The notes under the pieces: generated by a model
Seen by the model: the letters and a program-made list of their open reading frames with translations, nothing else
The model's database searches: none
Told to the model about the DNA's origin: nothing
Translations under genes and position numbers: made by a program
Source: Adenophora triphylla var. japonica
Lineage: Eukaryota > Streptophyta > Magnoliopsida > Asterales > Campanulaceae
Direction of reading: 5' to 3'
NCBI GenBank assembly: GCA_022495995.1
Contig: JAFEMH010007504.1
Span: forward strand, 23,253 to 87,252
DNA: 64,000 nucleotides
Shown: positions 31,311 to 42,530 of the stretch, piece after piece
How positions within the stretch are numbered: the first letter of the stretch is position 1
Layout of the letters: each line of letters starts with the position of its first letter

Positions 31311-32385
31311 TTGAACTGAGGTTTGCATCTGGAGTTGGAACTTCAGGTACGGTTTCAAAATTATTTGAGGGGAATTCATTTGAGGTTGATGGATTTCCTT
31401 AAGTTGATGGATTTTGCGGTTCTTGAGGTTTAAGTGCGGTTTCAAAATTTCCACTTGTTTCATTTGTCTCAACAAAATCATCAACAACATTTGAAGACAA
31501 ATGTGGCTCAAGGAGAGAATGTTCATCAAAAGTAACATGGACAGATTCTACTACCTTTAAGCTAGATTTATTAAAAACACGAAAAGCTTTGGAATGTTTA
31601 GCATACCCAACAAAAATACCTTCATCAGCCTTAGCTCCAAATTTACCTTTGTTTTCTCTTCCATTATAGAGAATAAAGCATTTGCAGCCAAAGATTTTGA
31701 AAAAGGCTATGTTAGGGGTTCTTCCTCTCCAAAATTCATATGGAGTTTTGTTGTAGGTTTTATTGACGAGGGAGCAGTTTTTAGTGAAGCATGATGTGTT
31801 GACCGCTTCAGCCCAAAAATACTGAGGAAGCTTAGCTTCAGAAATCATTGTCTTTCCAGCCTCAAACAACGTGTTGTTCTTTCTTTCCACAACCCCATTT
31901 TGTTGTGGAACACCAGCCATAGAAAAATTGTGATCAATTCCATGGTCATCACAATATTGAGCAACACCGTTGTTTTTGAATTCTGTTCCATTATCAGACC
32001 TTACACTAACGATGTCGTCTTCTTTTTGGGTTTGGAGCCGTCTAAAGAGTGAGGTTATAATTTCCTAGCAATCAACTTTTGTGATCATCATTTCAACCCT
32101 CGTATATCTTGAGTAATCATCCACTACTACTAAAGTATATCTATTTCCTCCAATGCTAGTAGTGGTGACGGGTCCAAACAAATCAACGTGAAGCAGTTGT
32201 AAACATCTTGCAGTTGAAGGTGCAGTCTTGCTAGTGAAAGATGCTTTGGATTGTTTACCAAGTTGACAAGCACTGCATTTTTCTGGATGGTGGTCAGCCA
32301 CTTTGGGTAAACCGCGAACGAGGTATTCCCTTCCAATCTTTACAAGATACTTGAAGTTCAAGTGGCTCAACCGCTTGTGCCATAG
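31311..32385 (-). pseudogene. integrase, copy B
   Basis: The N-terminal frame 32370-32065 has MSHLNFKYL, CSACQLGKQ, LLHVDLFGP and VVVDDYSRYTRVEMM, and stops after MITKVDC where copy A reads MITKDDF. The C-terminal frame 31920-31399 has VPQQNGVVERKNNTL, TPYEFWRGRTPN, DEGIFVGYAKHSKAFRVFNK and runs further than copy A into the linker. The third residue of the DDE triad is kept. Confidence 0.87.
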
Positions 32386-32479
32386 CTAACTATTTTCGCT
32401 CACATTTTTAGCTACAAAACAAAGATTAGTAATACTACATGTAGAATTTAAATCAATAATGTAATGTTACTCTTATGAA

Positions 32480-32830
32480 TCCCTGTGAGTAGTGTGACTC
32501 CGGAAATGCTATCTTTAATGAAGCAATTTGAGGAAGTGAAGTTGCAATTCATTCCTTTGTCACATAATTGAGAAATTGAAAGGAGGTTGTGCTTGAGTCC
32601 TTCAACAAGAGAAACCTTCTCAATGGTTAGGTTTCCTCTCCTTATAATATCATACCCAATGGTCTTGCGTTGTTGTTGTCACCAAAGGTTACAGATGGAC
32701 CGCTGGCTTCAATGACATCCTCAAGTAAGGATCTATCTCCAGTCATATGTCTTAAACAACCACTGTCAAGATACCATTCTTTTTCCTTGGAGTGAACAAC
32801 CATTAAGTAGAGGACCTGAAAGATAAACAT
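32480..32830 (-). pseudogene. protease region, copy B
   Basis: WYLDSGCLRHMTGD retains the DSG active site and VTFGDNN follows. A frameshift then diverts the frame (NNNARPLG), caused by a base missing near 32668 compared with the copy-A sequence GTCTTGCCTTTGTTG. Confidence 0.85.
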
Positions 32831-32950
32831 TTAAAAACAAGGTCCCCTTTATTCTTTTGGGTCCTGAGGTTAGCATCTTTTGATGACCCACACCTGTTTG
32901 ACAAAAGGAGGATTATTCTTTCTGGCATTGGGTGTGAACCTCAAAAGGCA

Positions 32951-35218
32951 TTATGTAGCCTTGTAACCTAAACCATCACACACAGAACAGTGATGAAAGC
33001 TGTGAGCAACATGAGGTTTTACAAACTCTTTACTATTCTTGGGGTTGGCATTCGTTTTGGGAATTGAGGTTTTAGCCTTGACAAAGGTGGTCATTTTTGG
33101 TTTGATCGCAGTTATTCTTGAAACGCTCCCCTTGCTTTTGAAGGCAGGAGGTGCGGTTGAAGAAAAAGGGCGATCAGCCATGCGGTCAGCTGCACAACAT
33201 ACTTCAGAAGGTGCGGTTGAAGTAGAAGTGTGGTCAGCTGCAGTTGAAACCTCCTTTGCGGTTTCATCCTCAGAAACTTTCCTTTTCATTTGAGAATTTT
33301 TCCCAAATTATTTCTTAGGGTATACATTGTGGAAGTTAAGTTTATCCTTTGGTTCCTGTCCTTTACCCTTTGAAATAGAATGCTTTTCCTTAGGAATTTC
33401 TTGAGTTTGTTTAAAAAATTCCTCATCATTTTCACAACAGGATGCACACTTCAACGTTTCACCAGTTTGGAATCCCAGGCCTTCTTTATCACCACTAGCC
33501 TTTTGGGATTCTAGAATTTGATCCATGGTGACACGTGATTTGGTCCACTCATAAATTACCTTTTGGAGGTCATTGTTTTGAGCAACCAAGTCATCGTTCC
33601 TAAGTTGAAGTGTAAATACCTTAGTTTCCAGAATAAGGTTTTTATCAGTAAGAGGAGACATACTTCTTACTTGGTCTTTAAGAATTGAAATTTCAGACCT
33701 CAACACAGTTTTCTCCATCTTATGCTATGTAAGTTCATCATTTGCTAAAGACAAAGCTTTCTTAACACTTTGAAATTTAAGGATCATCACTTCAGCTTCT
33801 TTGAACATCCTTTCATGTTCCATGGGAGGAACCTCTTCCACCACCTTTTTCAAAGTTTTCTTAGTAGGAATAGTTTTTGAAGGTGTTTCATTTTTAAGGG
33901 GAAAAATGGGACGAGAGTAAGAACTATTCCCAATTTTAATACTAGGGATGAGTTTCACGTCATCATCCACACTAGTAACCATATATGAGGTTTTCTTAGG
34001 AATAACCTCTTCCTCTTCCATATCAAGTGACTCGACTAAATCAGTAACTGAATCATCAGAAGCGTATGCAACAAGGCAGAGATTAACCTCTTCGATTTCA
34101 TCCTCACTTCCTTCATCAGAATCTGTCTCAATCCAAGTTGCTAACTTTTTTGAGTTCTCTTCCTTAGCAACCATTCCCTTGCGACGAGAAAATTTCGCAG
34201 GAGAGGTTTCCTTTTTCATGTATTCAAATCTAGGCTGTGGACACTCAGATGCAAAGTGACCAGGTTTTCTACAATTGTAGCAAACTAGATCACTTTTCTT
34301 CTTTGTATCAGCAGCCTTGGAAAAAGTTCCTGGAGGTTTGCCTTTTGAAAATGATTTAGGAAATGGTTTTGAAGATTTTCAAAATTTTTGAAATCTTTTT
34401 ACAAACATGGCAAAATCATCATCATCCATTTTTATGAGTGATGAAGTTGAGATGGAAGGATCTGAGGTTTGATTTGAAGTAGATTGTTTCTCAACATGTT
34501 CCACTACTGACATAGAGAGTGATTATCCTTTTCCTTCAACTTCTTCAATATGATCTAATTTAAGCTCATGGACTTTAAGATTTGCATACAAGTTACTTAA
34601 TGTACAAGTATTTAAATCTTTAGAATCCTCAAGAGATGTGGCTTTATTAACCCATCTCGAACCCAAAGCAGCTAGAAAGTCATATTGACTTCTTTATCAG
34701 TTAAAACTTTGCCAAGAGATCTACAAGCATTAACTACCTCAACGTAACGATCATAAGTTTGGCACAAGGTTTCGTTTGATTTTCTATTGAAGTTGTTGTA
34801 GGATTTTTCAACAGCGTATCTCTTGTGTTCCTTGCAAAGATCATCTCCTTCAAGGTAGCTCTCAATGGCATCCCACATCTGCTTTGCGGTTTTGCTGTAC
34901 TTGACTTTTTGAAGAGTTGAAACGGGCAAGGTTTCAGAAATGATGAATCTTGCTTTGCTGTCCAAAGCAACTAAGCGTTTTTCCTCATCAGTCTACTCAG
35001 CTTTTAGCTTTTTGACCTCTGGAGTTTCAGCACTGGTGGTTGGATTGGTGTTGGCCTTCATAGGAACAAAATGGCCATTTGTCACACACTCTACCAGCTT
35101 TTCAGCAATGGTTTCCAAATGGATTAATATTCGGACATTCTAGATGTCAAAGTGGTCTTCATCCAGAATAGGAATGTGTGAGAAGTTGACCGTTGTCATG
35201 GTTTTTGAGTTTTCCATA
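32951..35218 (-). pseudogene. gag, copy B
   Basis: Gag in the order of copy A. From 35218 (MENSKTMTTVNFSH), with TAG after DHFDI as in copy A; 34965-34672 with FIISETLPVSTLQKVKYSKT (copy A has a stop in this stretch) and QMWDAIESYLEGD; zinc knuckle near 34270; coiled coil in 34219-33725 and 33718-33308; Ser/Ala-rich linker 33289-32951. Frameshifts differ from copy A at several places, showing independent decay after duplication. Confidence 0.85.
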
Positions 35219-35274
35219 ACGAATTGGCGCACAAGCTGTTAAGCTTGAAAAACAGAAGTTTTATAAATGTGTAT

Positions 35275-35287
35275 TGCCATGATACCA
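35275..35287 (-). promoter_or_regulatory. primer-binding site, copy B
   Basis: TGGTATCATGGCA on the minus strand, identical to copy A. Confidence 0.75.
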
Positions 35288-35289
35288 CT

Positions 35290-36718
35290 TGTTAGTCCCA
35301 AAGGTGGCAACAAGGCTAAAAATAGCTAGAGGGAGGGGGGGTGAATAGCTGTTATAAATTTTTTGCCCTCTTTTTGAAAACTAAACCTCCTGCTTACAAA
35401 ACCGCTTACAGTGTATAAAAATCGCAAGTAGGATTGCAAAATGCACATCGGAATTTCTTATGTATTAGAGTGCGGTTTAGAGGTGTGGTTTTGTGTGCGG
35501 TTTTCACAAACAGTAAAATGAGGTTTTGACAAGATTAACTAGAAACACAATTCACAATAGTGGATAACCTATATAAAGATCAAACATATAAGGACAAAAT
35601 AATCAGTGATGAACAGTAAGTAAAAATACAAAAATATATGAACGCAATATTTGGAGTGGTTCAATCGTAAATGATTTACATCCACTACCAAGATGGTTAG
35701 TCTTGGATTTTCTAATGCTAGATTTTATATTAGAGTATGAGAGAGATTACAAAGTATAAGAATCAAACTCCGATCAAAAATCTATTCTATGAAGATTAAA
35801 TTCTAGACTATAACTAGTGTATCTCAAATGAATTAATCTATGTGATTAATCAAGTGAGGTGTGTGTGTGATAAACAAGAATCAAGACTCTTTGAATCTGT
35901 ATGATACAGAGCTCAAGAAATCTCGGTGATATAAGGCTTGATTTCTGGACTGGAGATATTTTCTTGAAGGAATAAGATGAAGATTCAAAGGGTTGAATAT
36001 TTCTGGGAAAAGATTCAATCTTCTATGAACTCACTGTAAAATCAATTTCTCAAGCAATCTTCAAATGTTAAAAAATGGGGGTATTTATACCCAAGCACCA
36101 GAAAGTAGCCGTTATGATATAGCTATGCAAGTACTGTGCTGGTGCGGTCTGATTGGTCCACGTGTCCACTTTTGTCCCTTTGTTCAGAAGATGCTGATAA
36201 GGTTGATCAGACCTCAGCTGTATTTAAGGAATGAAGGACATCTGTCACCTTTTCAGAATCCTTGCAGATCCTGTCTGACATTTAGTCACGTGACAAGATT
36301 TTGTGGTTGACTTATAATATTGCTGACGTGGATTCCAATAGTCATAAGTGGTCCAACTTCAAGTCTTCAATCATTGGATGCGGTTTGGTGAGGATGCGGT
36401 ATAAGCAGTGCGGTTTCACCAATCGAGGTTTCACTGTGGTCTTCAAAGGCGGTTTCAAGGTGAGAATTCCACATAGCGTTTGCTGGTGCGGTTTCATACG
36501 TGCGGTCTGAAACCTTTTGAATTGAAACCTCATGTCCAATGAGTCTTGTGCCAGTCTTCAAGCCTAAATAAACCTATTCTATAAAATGGACTTATACTAA
36601 AAAATTGGAGTCTATGCTTCATTACATATGAGCCTAAAGTCCAGAAAATAGAGATGAGGTTATGGTATCAATCAAATTAAAGCTAAAACTGGGAGGGTTA
36701 AAGTATGCATACCCAACA
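35290..36718 (-). repeat. 5' LTR of SIRE-like copy B
   Basis: A 1429-bp LTR, TGTTAGTCCC..ACCCAACA, followed by TATTG and native PPR sequence. It is the duplicate of 16796-18226. TATA box at 36082-36089 on the minus strand. Confidence 0.92.
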
Positions 36719-37450
36719 TATTGCTTGTAAGGGAAAATGAGTGAGGTGGATATTTTTTTTTGCTCCATGGTTCATCGGGGCATTGTGTCTGACATAGTTA
36801 GTTATACTACTTTAATAAATGGCTTTTGCAAGAAGGCACAAATGGATGAGGCCATGAATTTGTTTCGTGCAAAAGATTGAAGCCCAATAGTGCAACTTAT
36901 AATACCCTGTTACAAGGCCTATTTCACATGGGTAATAGTTCAATTGCTCAGGATTTACTTGCTAATATCCAAGCTTATGCTATCGTGCTTGATGGGCTTT
37001 GCAAACACAACCAGATTGCGGAAGCATTATCTTTGTTTTGTTTGTTGAAAACTCGTGGGTTGAGTTCAAATGTTCATCATTACAACATTCTTATTCGTGC
37101 TACCTGCAAGAGTGGGAACTTTGATACTGCAAGTGATCTATTCGAAGAACTTTGTTCCCAAGGTCTGCAACCCAATGTTTGGACATATACGACACTCATA
37201 TATGGGTTGTGTCAACAAGGACTTGTGGAGAAAGGAAAAGAATTGCTTATCAAAATGGAAGAGAATGGTTGCTTGCAATATTATATTGCAAGGACTTCTA
37301 AAGAAGAATGCGGGTCATGAGGCTGTGACCCTTCTAGGAAAACTGGTTGAAAGTGGTTTCTCACCTAATAACTTTACTCTTTCCTTGTAAATAGATATAC
37401 TCCCAACTGAAGGGCATCAACATGATCCAAAATTTTGTGCCCAAGTATAA
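36719..37450 (+). pseudogene. PPR gene, downstream part with C-terminus
   Basis: Continues the gene interrupted at 5681. Repeats visible: GKMSEVDIFFCSMVHRG, DIVSYTTLINGFCKKAQMDE, PNSATYNTLLQGLFHMGNSS, YAIVLDGLCKHNQIAEALSL, NVHHYNILIRATCKSGNFD and NVWTYTTLIYGLCQQGLVEK, about six 35-residue motifs. A frameshift lies near 36872 and another near 37270; TAA at 37388 interrupts FTLSL-IDILPTEGHQHDPK before a natural-looking end at 37448-37450. The short C-terminal tail after the last repeat is typical of restorer-like P-class proteins. The first repeats are at 5464-5681, now 31 kb away. Confidence 0.85.
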
Positions 37451-37498
37451 AAACCATAGTTCCAGTTCCAACTCCTATGAAGCTTCCTGAATATTAAG

Positions 37499-38254
37499 TG
37501 TGTGAAAGTTTCTTGTAGCTAGGAAACCTAGTCAACTCAACAGAACACGGATGTGAGTACAGATGTGAGTTACAAGTGTTCACACATCCAACAATATGCA
37601 GCGGAATAAAATAAATAACACAAGAATTATAAACGTTTACTGGTTCTAATCCCAGTAAACAAGGCTTATGCCCAAAATGCTTTTCACTATTAAAAAGGTG
37701 TTACTTACAAAAATACAAATAAGTGAAAACAAAAAGATTAAAATACTAAACAAGTTCTTACCACCTTCTATGCTAAGAATAGTCTCCCTTTCCCAAGTAG
37801 ATCCTATTCTATACCAGAAGTAAAACAGAACTTTGATTAAAAACTAGATGTGAGTTTGGATGTAAGACACAACCTTCACTCACAACCTAAAAGGCTATTT
37901 TGAACCATGAAGAACAACTATTAATTGTCTTCCAATTAATCTCTAAAGCCGTGTCTTTGCAATGTGTTGAAGTCTTGTTTTTATAGGCACTTTGAGAAGA
38001 TCTTCACGTCAATCGAATTCTTTCTTAAGTGAGATTCCAATTCCTACAAGGAAACATAAAGCACACTCACAAAGAAAGAGATTTGTTAGTAGGTTAGTCA
38101 TAGTCTAAATATATATACATAAATAAAAGATATTTACATATTAACCATGTCCTTTTCATAATAGGACAATATAATACATAAATAAAAGATATTTACATAT
38201 TAACCACTTTGATTCGAAATAGGGAAGTAAAATATTCCCTAAAATCTTACTCTT
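37499..38254 (-). repeat. LTR remnant of a second SIRE-like family (GGATGTG word)
   Basis: Minus-strand LTR-like DNA: a TATA box TATAAAAAC (complement of 37977-37986) and, at its right edge, a polypurine tract. The left limit is uncertain; TGTGTGAAAG at 37499 would give a CA end. It contains GGATGTGAG, AGATGTGAG and CACACATCC words (37549-37590, 37847-37862). No partner LTR exists in the window; the LTR at 41007 is unrelated. Confidence 0.55.
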
Positions 38255-38273
38255 TAAATCTCCCCCTATTTTG
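38255..38273 (-). promoter_or_regulatory. polypurine tract of the GGATGTG SIRE-like remnant
   Basis: On the minus strand CCAAAATAGGGGGAGATTT, very like the tract of copy A (AAATAGAGGGAGAT). Confidence 0.65.
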
Positions 38274-38602
38274 GACTTTTTGATCAAAACTAAAGATTTA
38301 TGATGTGATTACTATGACCAACTTTATCATATGTGAAAACTCCCCCTGAATGGATGTGTGTGCATATGTGGCAACACATCCACACAAAAACTACATAGAA
38401 TATGTTAGTACTAAAAATTGCAGTTCAACAAATATAAACTAAAGCAACCATTTAGCAAATGTATTTAGGGATTACAGACCAAGTCTTAAACTAACAAATA
38501 TTAAAAGCAAAACTACCAAATATTAAAAGCAAAATATAAATTGTTTATGAAACCAGAAAACAATTTAAACAAAAATTAAAACTAACTGAACTCCCCATGA
38601 GT
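38274..38602. other. 3' untranslated stretch of the GGATGTG remnant
   Basis: AT-rich, no gene. Contains GGATGTGTGTGCATATGTGG and ACACATCCACAC at 38353-38384. Confidence 0.5.
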
Positions 38603-40200
38603 TTACAGTTCCCAGCTTCTCCATGAAGATAAATTAGCAGTAGCATCAAACACACCAGTAGCTTCTCCTTCTTCTTCCCCTTTTTGACTAGAAAGTTTAG
38701 TCTTCCATCTCAGGAGTCTTGCCTTCAGGGCTTTGATATTGTTGGCATGTGATTTGGAGGCAATCAATTGATCATTAAGAGCATTGGAGAGAGCATCATC
38801 TGCAGCAATATCATCATCAAGATCTTTCATTTGATCCTTAAAAAAGTCCACAGATGTGTGGCTGGATGTGCCCACATCCTGCATTGTAATTTCAGGAACA
38901 ACCCCAAAAGGGAGATCAACAAATCTTTGCTTTGGATCCAACAGGGTTTTGGTTTCTTTAAACAAATCAAACTTACTTACTCTAGCTTCACCCTTTTTCA
39001 TATTTCACTCCTTGGGCAATCAAAATTTGAGAAATGAGATAAGGGTAAGGAAGGGACCACTTCTTGGATGGAGATTCACAATATCCACAAATTTTCCTAA
39101 AGATGAAATCCCCAAAATTAATTTTCTTGTTGGTACCCAACCTATAAAGCAAATCAGCTTGCACCCTAGTCACTGAGGCTTTATTATTTGAGGGACACAA
39201 GTTGGCACTTAAAATAAAGTGGAGAAAATGGAACAAAGAGGTAAGAGAACCACTCCCTAGATCCTTAGGCTTAATGGCCATGCAGTTAGCTTTCCATGGG
39301 TTAGGGTGGACACTAGCCCTTCCTCAGAAACATCACACAACTGATCATACCCCTCTTATAACCCTAAGAAATCATTGATGACAGAAGGAGAGAAATGAAT
39401 GAATTTCCCTCTGACATACACATTGTTAAACATAGAAGAAGAAGGTTTGTTCAGCCCCTTGGTCAGATTTGCATAAAACTCATGCACAATTTTAGGGAAG
39501 AATGGAATAGGATGATCAACAGTTAAGAACAATCCTCTCTCTTCAAAAAATTTGTCTATACCTAACTTGGAGAAACTTTACCTATCTCTCTTCATCTCAT
39601 TAATGAAAACCTTATTCACTATTTGCCCATGCCTTTCAGAGGCATCAAGAGATAAGAATTTGGAGGAAACAAGGGTTAAAGCAGTAGAGGAAGTAAGAGA
39701 TTTAGGAATACCCTGTTTAGCAGTCAGCCTGGTGGATGTGCGCTTGGATGTGTGCACATCTGACCGCACATTCTTTGGGGGAGAGGGTTCCCTTTCAGCT
39801 TCAGCTTCAGTATCCTTTTCTTCTTGTGCATCAATGGTTTAATCTTCTTTCTCTTGTTCTATTTCATCACGATCCAACTTAAAATTTTCATCTGATGTAG
39901 TGTCATCAGAATCATCACTGTTTTCCGATTCATCTTCCTCCACAACAGGCTCAAGCTCAGCCACTTTCTTCTTTCCTTTCAATTCCATGAGAATATTGGC
40001 TAAAGGTTCCTCATCCTTGTCAGATTGAGGGGTTGTACTTGGTTAAGCCCTAGGCTTCCTGGTCAGTTTCAGCTGTGGCTCCTCTTCCTCTTCTTCTTCA
40101 TCACAGGTGATGGCTGTAGTTGGTTTTCCACCAGGTAGCTTCAGATTTTTGGCCTTATCTGCCTCAGAAAGTTTTGAGGTTAAGATCAAGTGAGTCATTA
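38603..40200 (-). pseudogene. extra ORF of the GGATGTG SIRE-like remnant
   Basis: Minus-strand frames 39769-39578, 39281-38988 and 39001-38603 plus pieces between. An acidic N-terminal half (EEEEEEPQLKL, DESENSDDSDD) precedes a block with FINEMKRDR and then FLHFILSANLCPSNNKASVT, DLLYRLGTNKKINFGDFIF and SLPYPYLISQILIAQGV, which I recognise as the putative plant transposon protein (Transposase_32-like) domain of extra ORFs. The C-terminal part is a charged helix. Several stops, for example near 39840 and 40045, mark it as decayed. It corresponds in place to the extra ORF of copies A and B but is only distantly similar. Confidence 0.65.
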
Positions 40201-40936
40201 AAAACAACATTGGCAGATTCCATAATGGTTTTTGTTTTCAGATTAAAAAAGTGAAAACAATATTCTGAATGTGAGTCTTGTCCAAGTCTCTTCATTCTTT
40301 AATAATATCTACCTTAACATGCCATAGGTCTCCAATAGAATCAAGGAAACACATGTTAAGATATTTAATAGTATATATGTTGCCTAAAGATGCACAGGAG
40401 TTTCTTACCTCACAAAAACGATCATACGTTTCTCTGAGGGACTCAATAGGGTTCTTGTTGAAGGACTCGAACTCAGTTACACTTTCATACATCCGGTTGT
40501 CCTTTGCCACTTGATCTCCCACAAAGTATATTAGGAAACTTTGCCAAACTTGCTGGACAGTCTCATAATTTTGTACTTGTTTGTACAGCGTATCGTCTAG
40601 ACCAGAGGTCAGAATTTGCATAGCCTTTTTGTTGAGTGCTACACATATCTTATCCTCTTCAGTCCATTCTTCATGAGTCTTTGGAACAATAGTTTAATAA
40701 ACTTCAAACTCTTGTTTCGATGATCTATCGACATGATTCACGAGAGGAGTTTTGGGGGCTCTAGGCATTGTGTTGACCTTGATAGGAATGAAATGACCAT
40801 CTATAACTACAGTCATTAATTTGTCATCAATTGAATCTATGTACCACATGATTCTGTTTTTCCATATTAGAAATTCATTTTTGTTTAACATGGGTATCGT
40901 TGCCATGTTCCACGATTGCATGAGTTTTCCCGCCAT
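40201..40936 (-). pseudogene. gag of a third SIRE-like family
   Basis: ATG at 40936 opens MAGKLMQSWNMATIPMLNKN, then FLIWKNRIMWYIDSIDDKLM. After a TAA at 40694 the same product continues with AMQILTSGLDDTLYKQVQNY and ESLRETYDRFCEVRNSCASL, paralleling copy-A gag. The zinc knuckle, coiled coil and all of pol are missing: gag runs into the extra ORF of a different family near 40200-40290. An internal deletion or recombination between two elements is the simplest reading. Confidence 0.75.
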
Positions 40937-40991
40937 TGGAATCGACAATTCAAGCTGTGAAGCTTGGAAAAATATTTTTTCTAAAATTGAA

Positions 40992-41004
40992 AGCTCTGAT
41001 ACCA
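40992..41004 (-). promoter_or_regulatory. primer-binding site of the third SIRE-like family
   Basis: TGGTATCAGAGCT on the minus strand, two bases after the LTR end, a very good match to the initiator-methionine tRNA site. Confidence 0.88.
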
Positions 41005-41006
41005 AT

Positions 41007-41565
41007 TGTTAGGCCCAATTAGTAGGAAAACAGGCTAGAGGGGGGGGGGTGAATAGCCTGATTAAACTTCTTTCTAAAACCTTTATAAAATATCCAAGTA
41101 ACTTATCAATAGCTAAACCGATGTTAACCAGTTACGCAACGGATAAAATGTTACTGGTTTACTTACACAAATGATCGTTTAAGTAAGATGAATTTCAGGT
41201 AAGTTAAAAGATCAAGCAATTTATATTCCAATGGAAAGCACAAAACAAAGCAGTTAATTATTTAAAAGGGTTGTAACCGGTGATAGAGTTCAACTGGTTA
41301 CAAGACAAAATAAAATGAACAAACACAAACAAAAGGGACACAGTTGTTTGGAGAGGTTTACAGTGTCAAATAACTGCTACGTTCTCTACCAAGTTTGGTC
41401 AAAATTTGAATTTGTGAAAAGGTGCACTATTAATGTCACTAGTCTATTACAAGTTGTAAGCTTTATGATTTAAAGTTGCCTAAAAGAAAGTGATCACTAA
41501 TGGATCGGGATACAAGTTTGAACAGGTGTTTTTAAGAGATGTGTTCACAAATTGAACTGATTTCT
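41007..41565 (-). repeat. 5' LTR (partial) of the third SIRE-like family
   Basis: Begins TGTTAGGCCCAATTAG and is cut by the CACTA terminus at 41566. It has GCTAGAGGGGGGGGGGTGAATAG, like the copy-A LTR start. Recurring words are TTAACCAGTTAC, TTACTGGTTTAC, TGTAACCGGT and CAACTGGTTAC. Its U3 end is not in the window. Confidence 0.75.
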
Positions 41566-41581
41566 CACTACTAGAAACAGG
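41566..41581. repeat. CACTA terminal inverted repeat (one end)
   Basis: CACTACTAGAAACAGG matches the CACTAC(T/A)AGAAAA consensus of plant CACTA ends. The partner end was not found in the window. Confidence 0.85.
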
Positions 41582-41585
41582 TCTT

Positions 41586-42145
41586 TTACCGACGGAAATT
41601 TTCGTCGATAATTCCCCAGTTCCGTCGGTAAATGGACATTACCGACGGATTTCGTCCGTCGGATTCCGTCGGAAATAATTGGTTGGTAATACCGACGGAC
41701 CAATTCCGTCGGTATTACCGGCGGATAGTCCGTCGGCAAACCCAAAATTCCGCCGAAAACCGTCCGTCGGCAAGGAGGTACGCCGGCCGGTTTGCCGGAG
41801 CTATAGCCGGAGGTTACCAACGAAAATTTCCGTCGGTAAATATTAAAAAATTAAAAAAATAAAACCCATTACCGACGGTTATATTCGTCGGAAAACGTAA
41901 ATTTTACCGGCGGATATGTCCGTCGGAAATCTAAAACATTACCGACGGACTTTTCCATCGGTAATGAGTTTTATTTTTTTATTTTTAATTATTTACCGAC
42001 GGAAATATCCGTCGGTAACGATTTTAATTTTTTAATTTTTTAATTTTTTATTATTTACCGACGGATATTTTCGTCTGTAATGAGATTTATTTAATTTTTT
42101 TTTATTATTTACCGACGGAAATTTCCGTCGATAATTTGTCCAGAT
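41586..42145. repeat. subterminal ACCGACGG/CCGTCGGT repeats
   Basis: About twelve short inverted pairs of the form ACCGACGGAAATTTCCGTCGGT. In En/Spm elements such subterminal repeats bind the TNPA/TNP1 protein. The CG-rich 5' part (41640-41800) is densest; the rest is separated by AT-rich spacers of 30-60 bp. Confidence 0.88.
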
Positions 42146-42269
42146 TTAAAAAAAAATCTATTTTATTATTAAACCGCCTGTAAACCTGTCAAACCTGTTT
42201 TAAACAAATCCCAACATACAAAGAAACACAAACAACCTGTTTCGCTTGAAACAACCATCCAAATCAGGC

Positions 42270-42490
42270 GAACCAGGAAAGGGGTAAGGGGTAATGGGAA
42301 AGGGGAAGGGGAAAAGGGGAAAGGGAAAATATTTTGTTTGAACATCAAATAAAGGGAAACTGTATCCAACAACCAAAAGCGAAACGGGAAAGGGGAAAGG
42401 GAAAGGGGAAAAGGGGAAAGGGAAAGGGAAAAAGGGGAAAGGGAAACTGTTTCGCTTGGGGAAAAGGGAAGGGAAAGGGAAAGGGAAACA
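42270..42490. repeat. GGGAAA purine tract
   Basis: Nearly uninterrupted GGGAAAGG-type purines on the plus strand in three blocks (42274-42330, 42386-42447, 42458-42488), in the 3' flank of the TNP1-like gene. A repeat of this kind can form triplex DNA. Translations across it are artefacts. Confidence 0.8.
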
Positions 42491-42530
42491 AAATATGTTT
42501 GTTTGATTACATGCCAAATAAAATGAATGT

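Larger units (their letters stand above)
18358..36718 (-). mobile_element. SIRE-like copia element, copy B (lacks 3' end)
   Basis: Same gene order as copy A: 5' LTR at 35290-36718, gag, protease, integrase, RT, RNase H and extra ORF, but no 3' LTR or polypurine tract, because the duplication breakpoint lies in the extra ORF. It therefore arose by DNA duplication, not by transposition. It could not transpose unaided. Confidence 0.9.
18358..36849. repeat. 10.5-kb tandem duplication, unit 2 (with 8-kb nested element)
   Basis: Second unit, collinear with 7879-18357 apart from the copia insertion at 19891-27909. It ends at ATGGATGA (36849), where the native PPR sequence continues with GGCCATG. 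The junction shares GGC with both parents (GATGA-GGC in PPR, TTGAA-GGC in the element) and has one extra T, suggesting end joining at microhomology. Confidence 0.9.

Noticed and set aside
37070..37390. Separate gene in the second frame over the PPR end
   Set aside because: Only its last part (GHEAVTLLGKLVESGFSPNN) is PPR-like; it is the frameshifted continuation of the same pseudogene.
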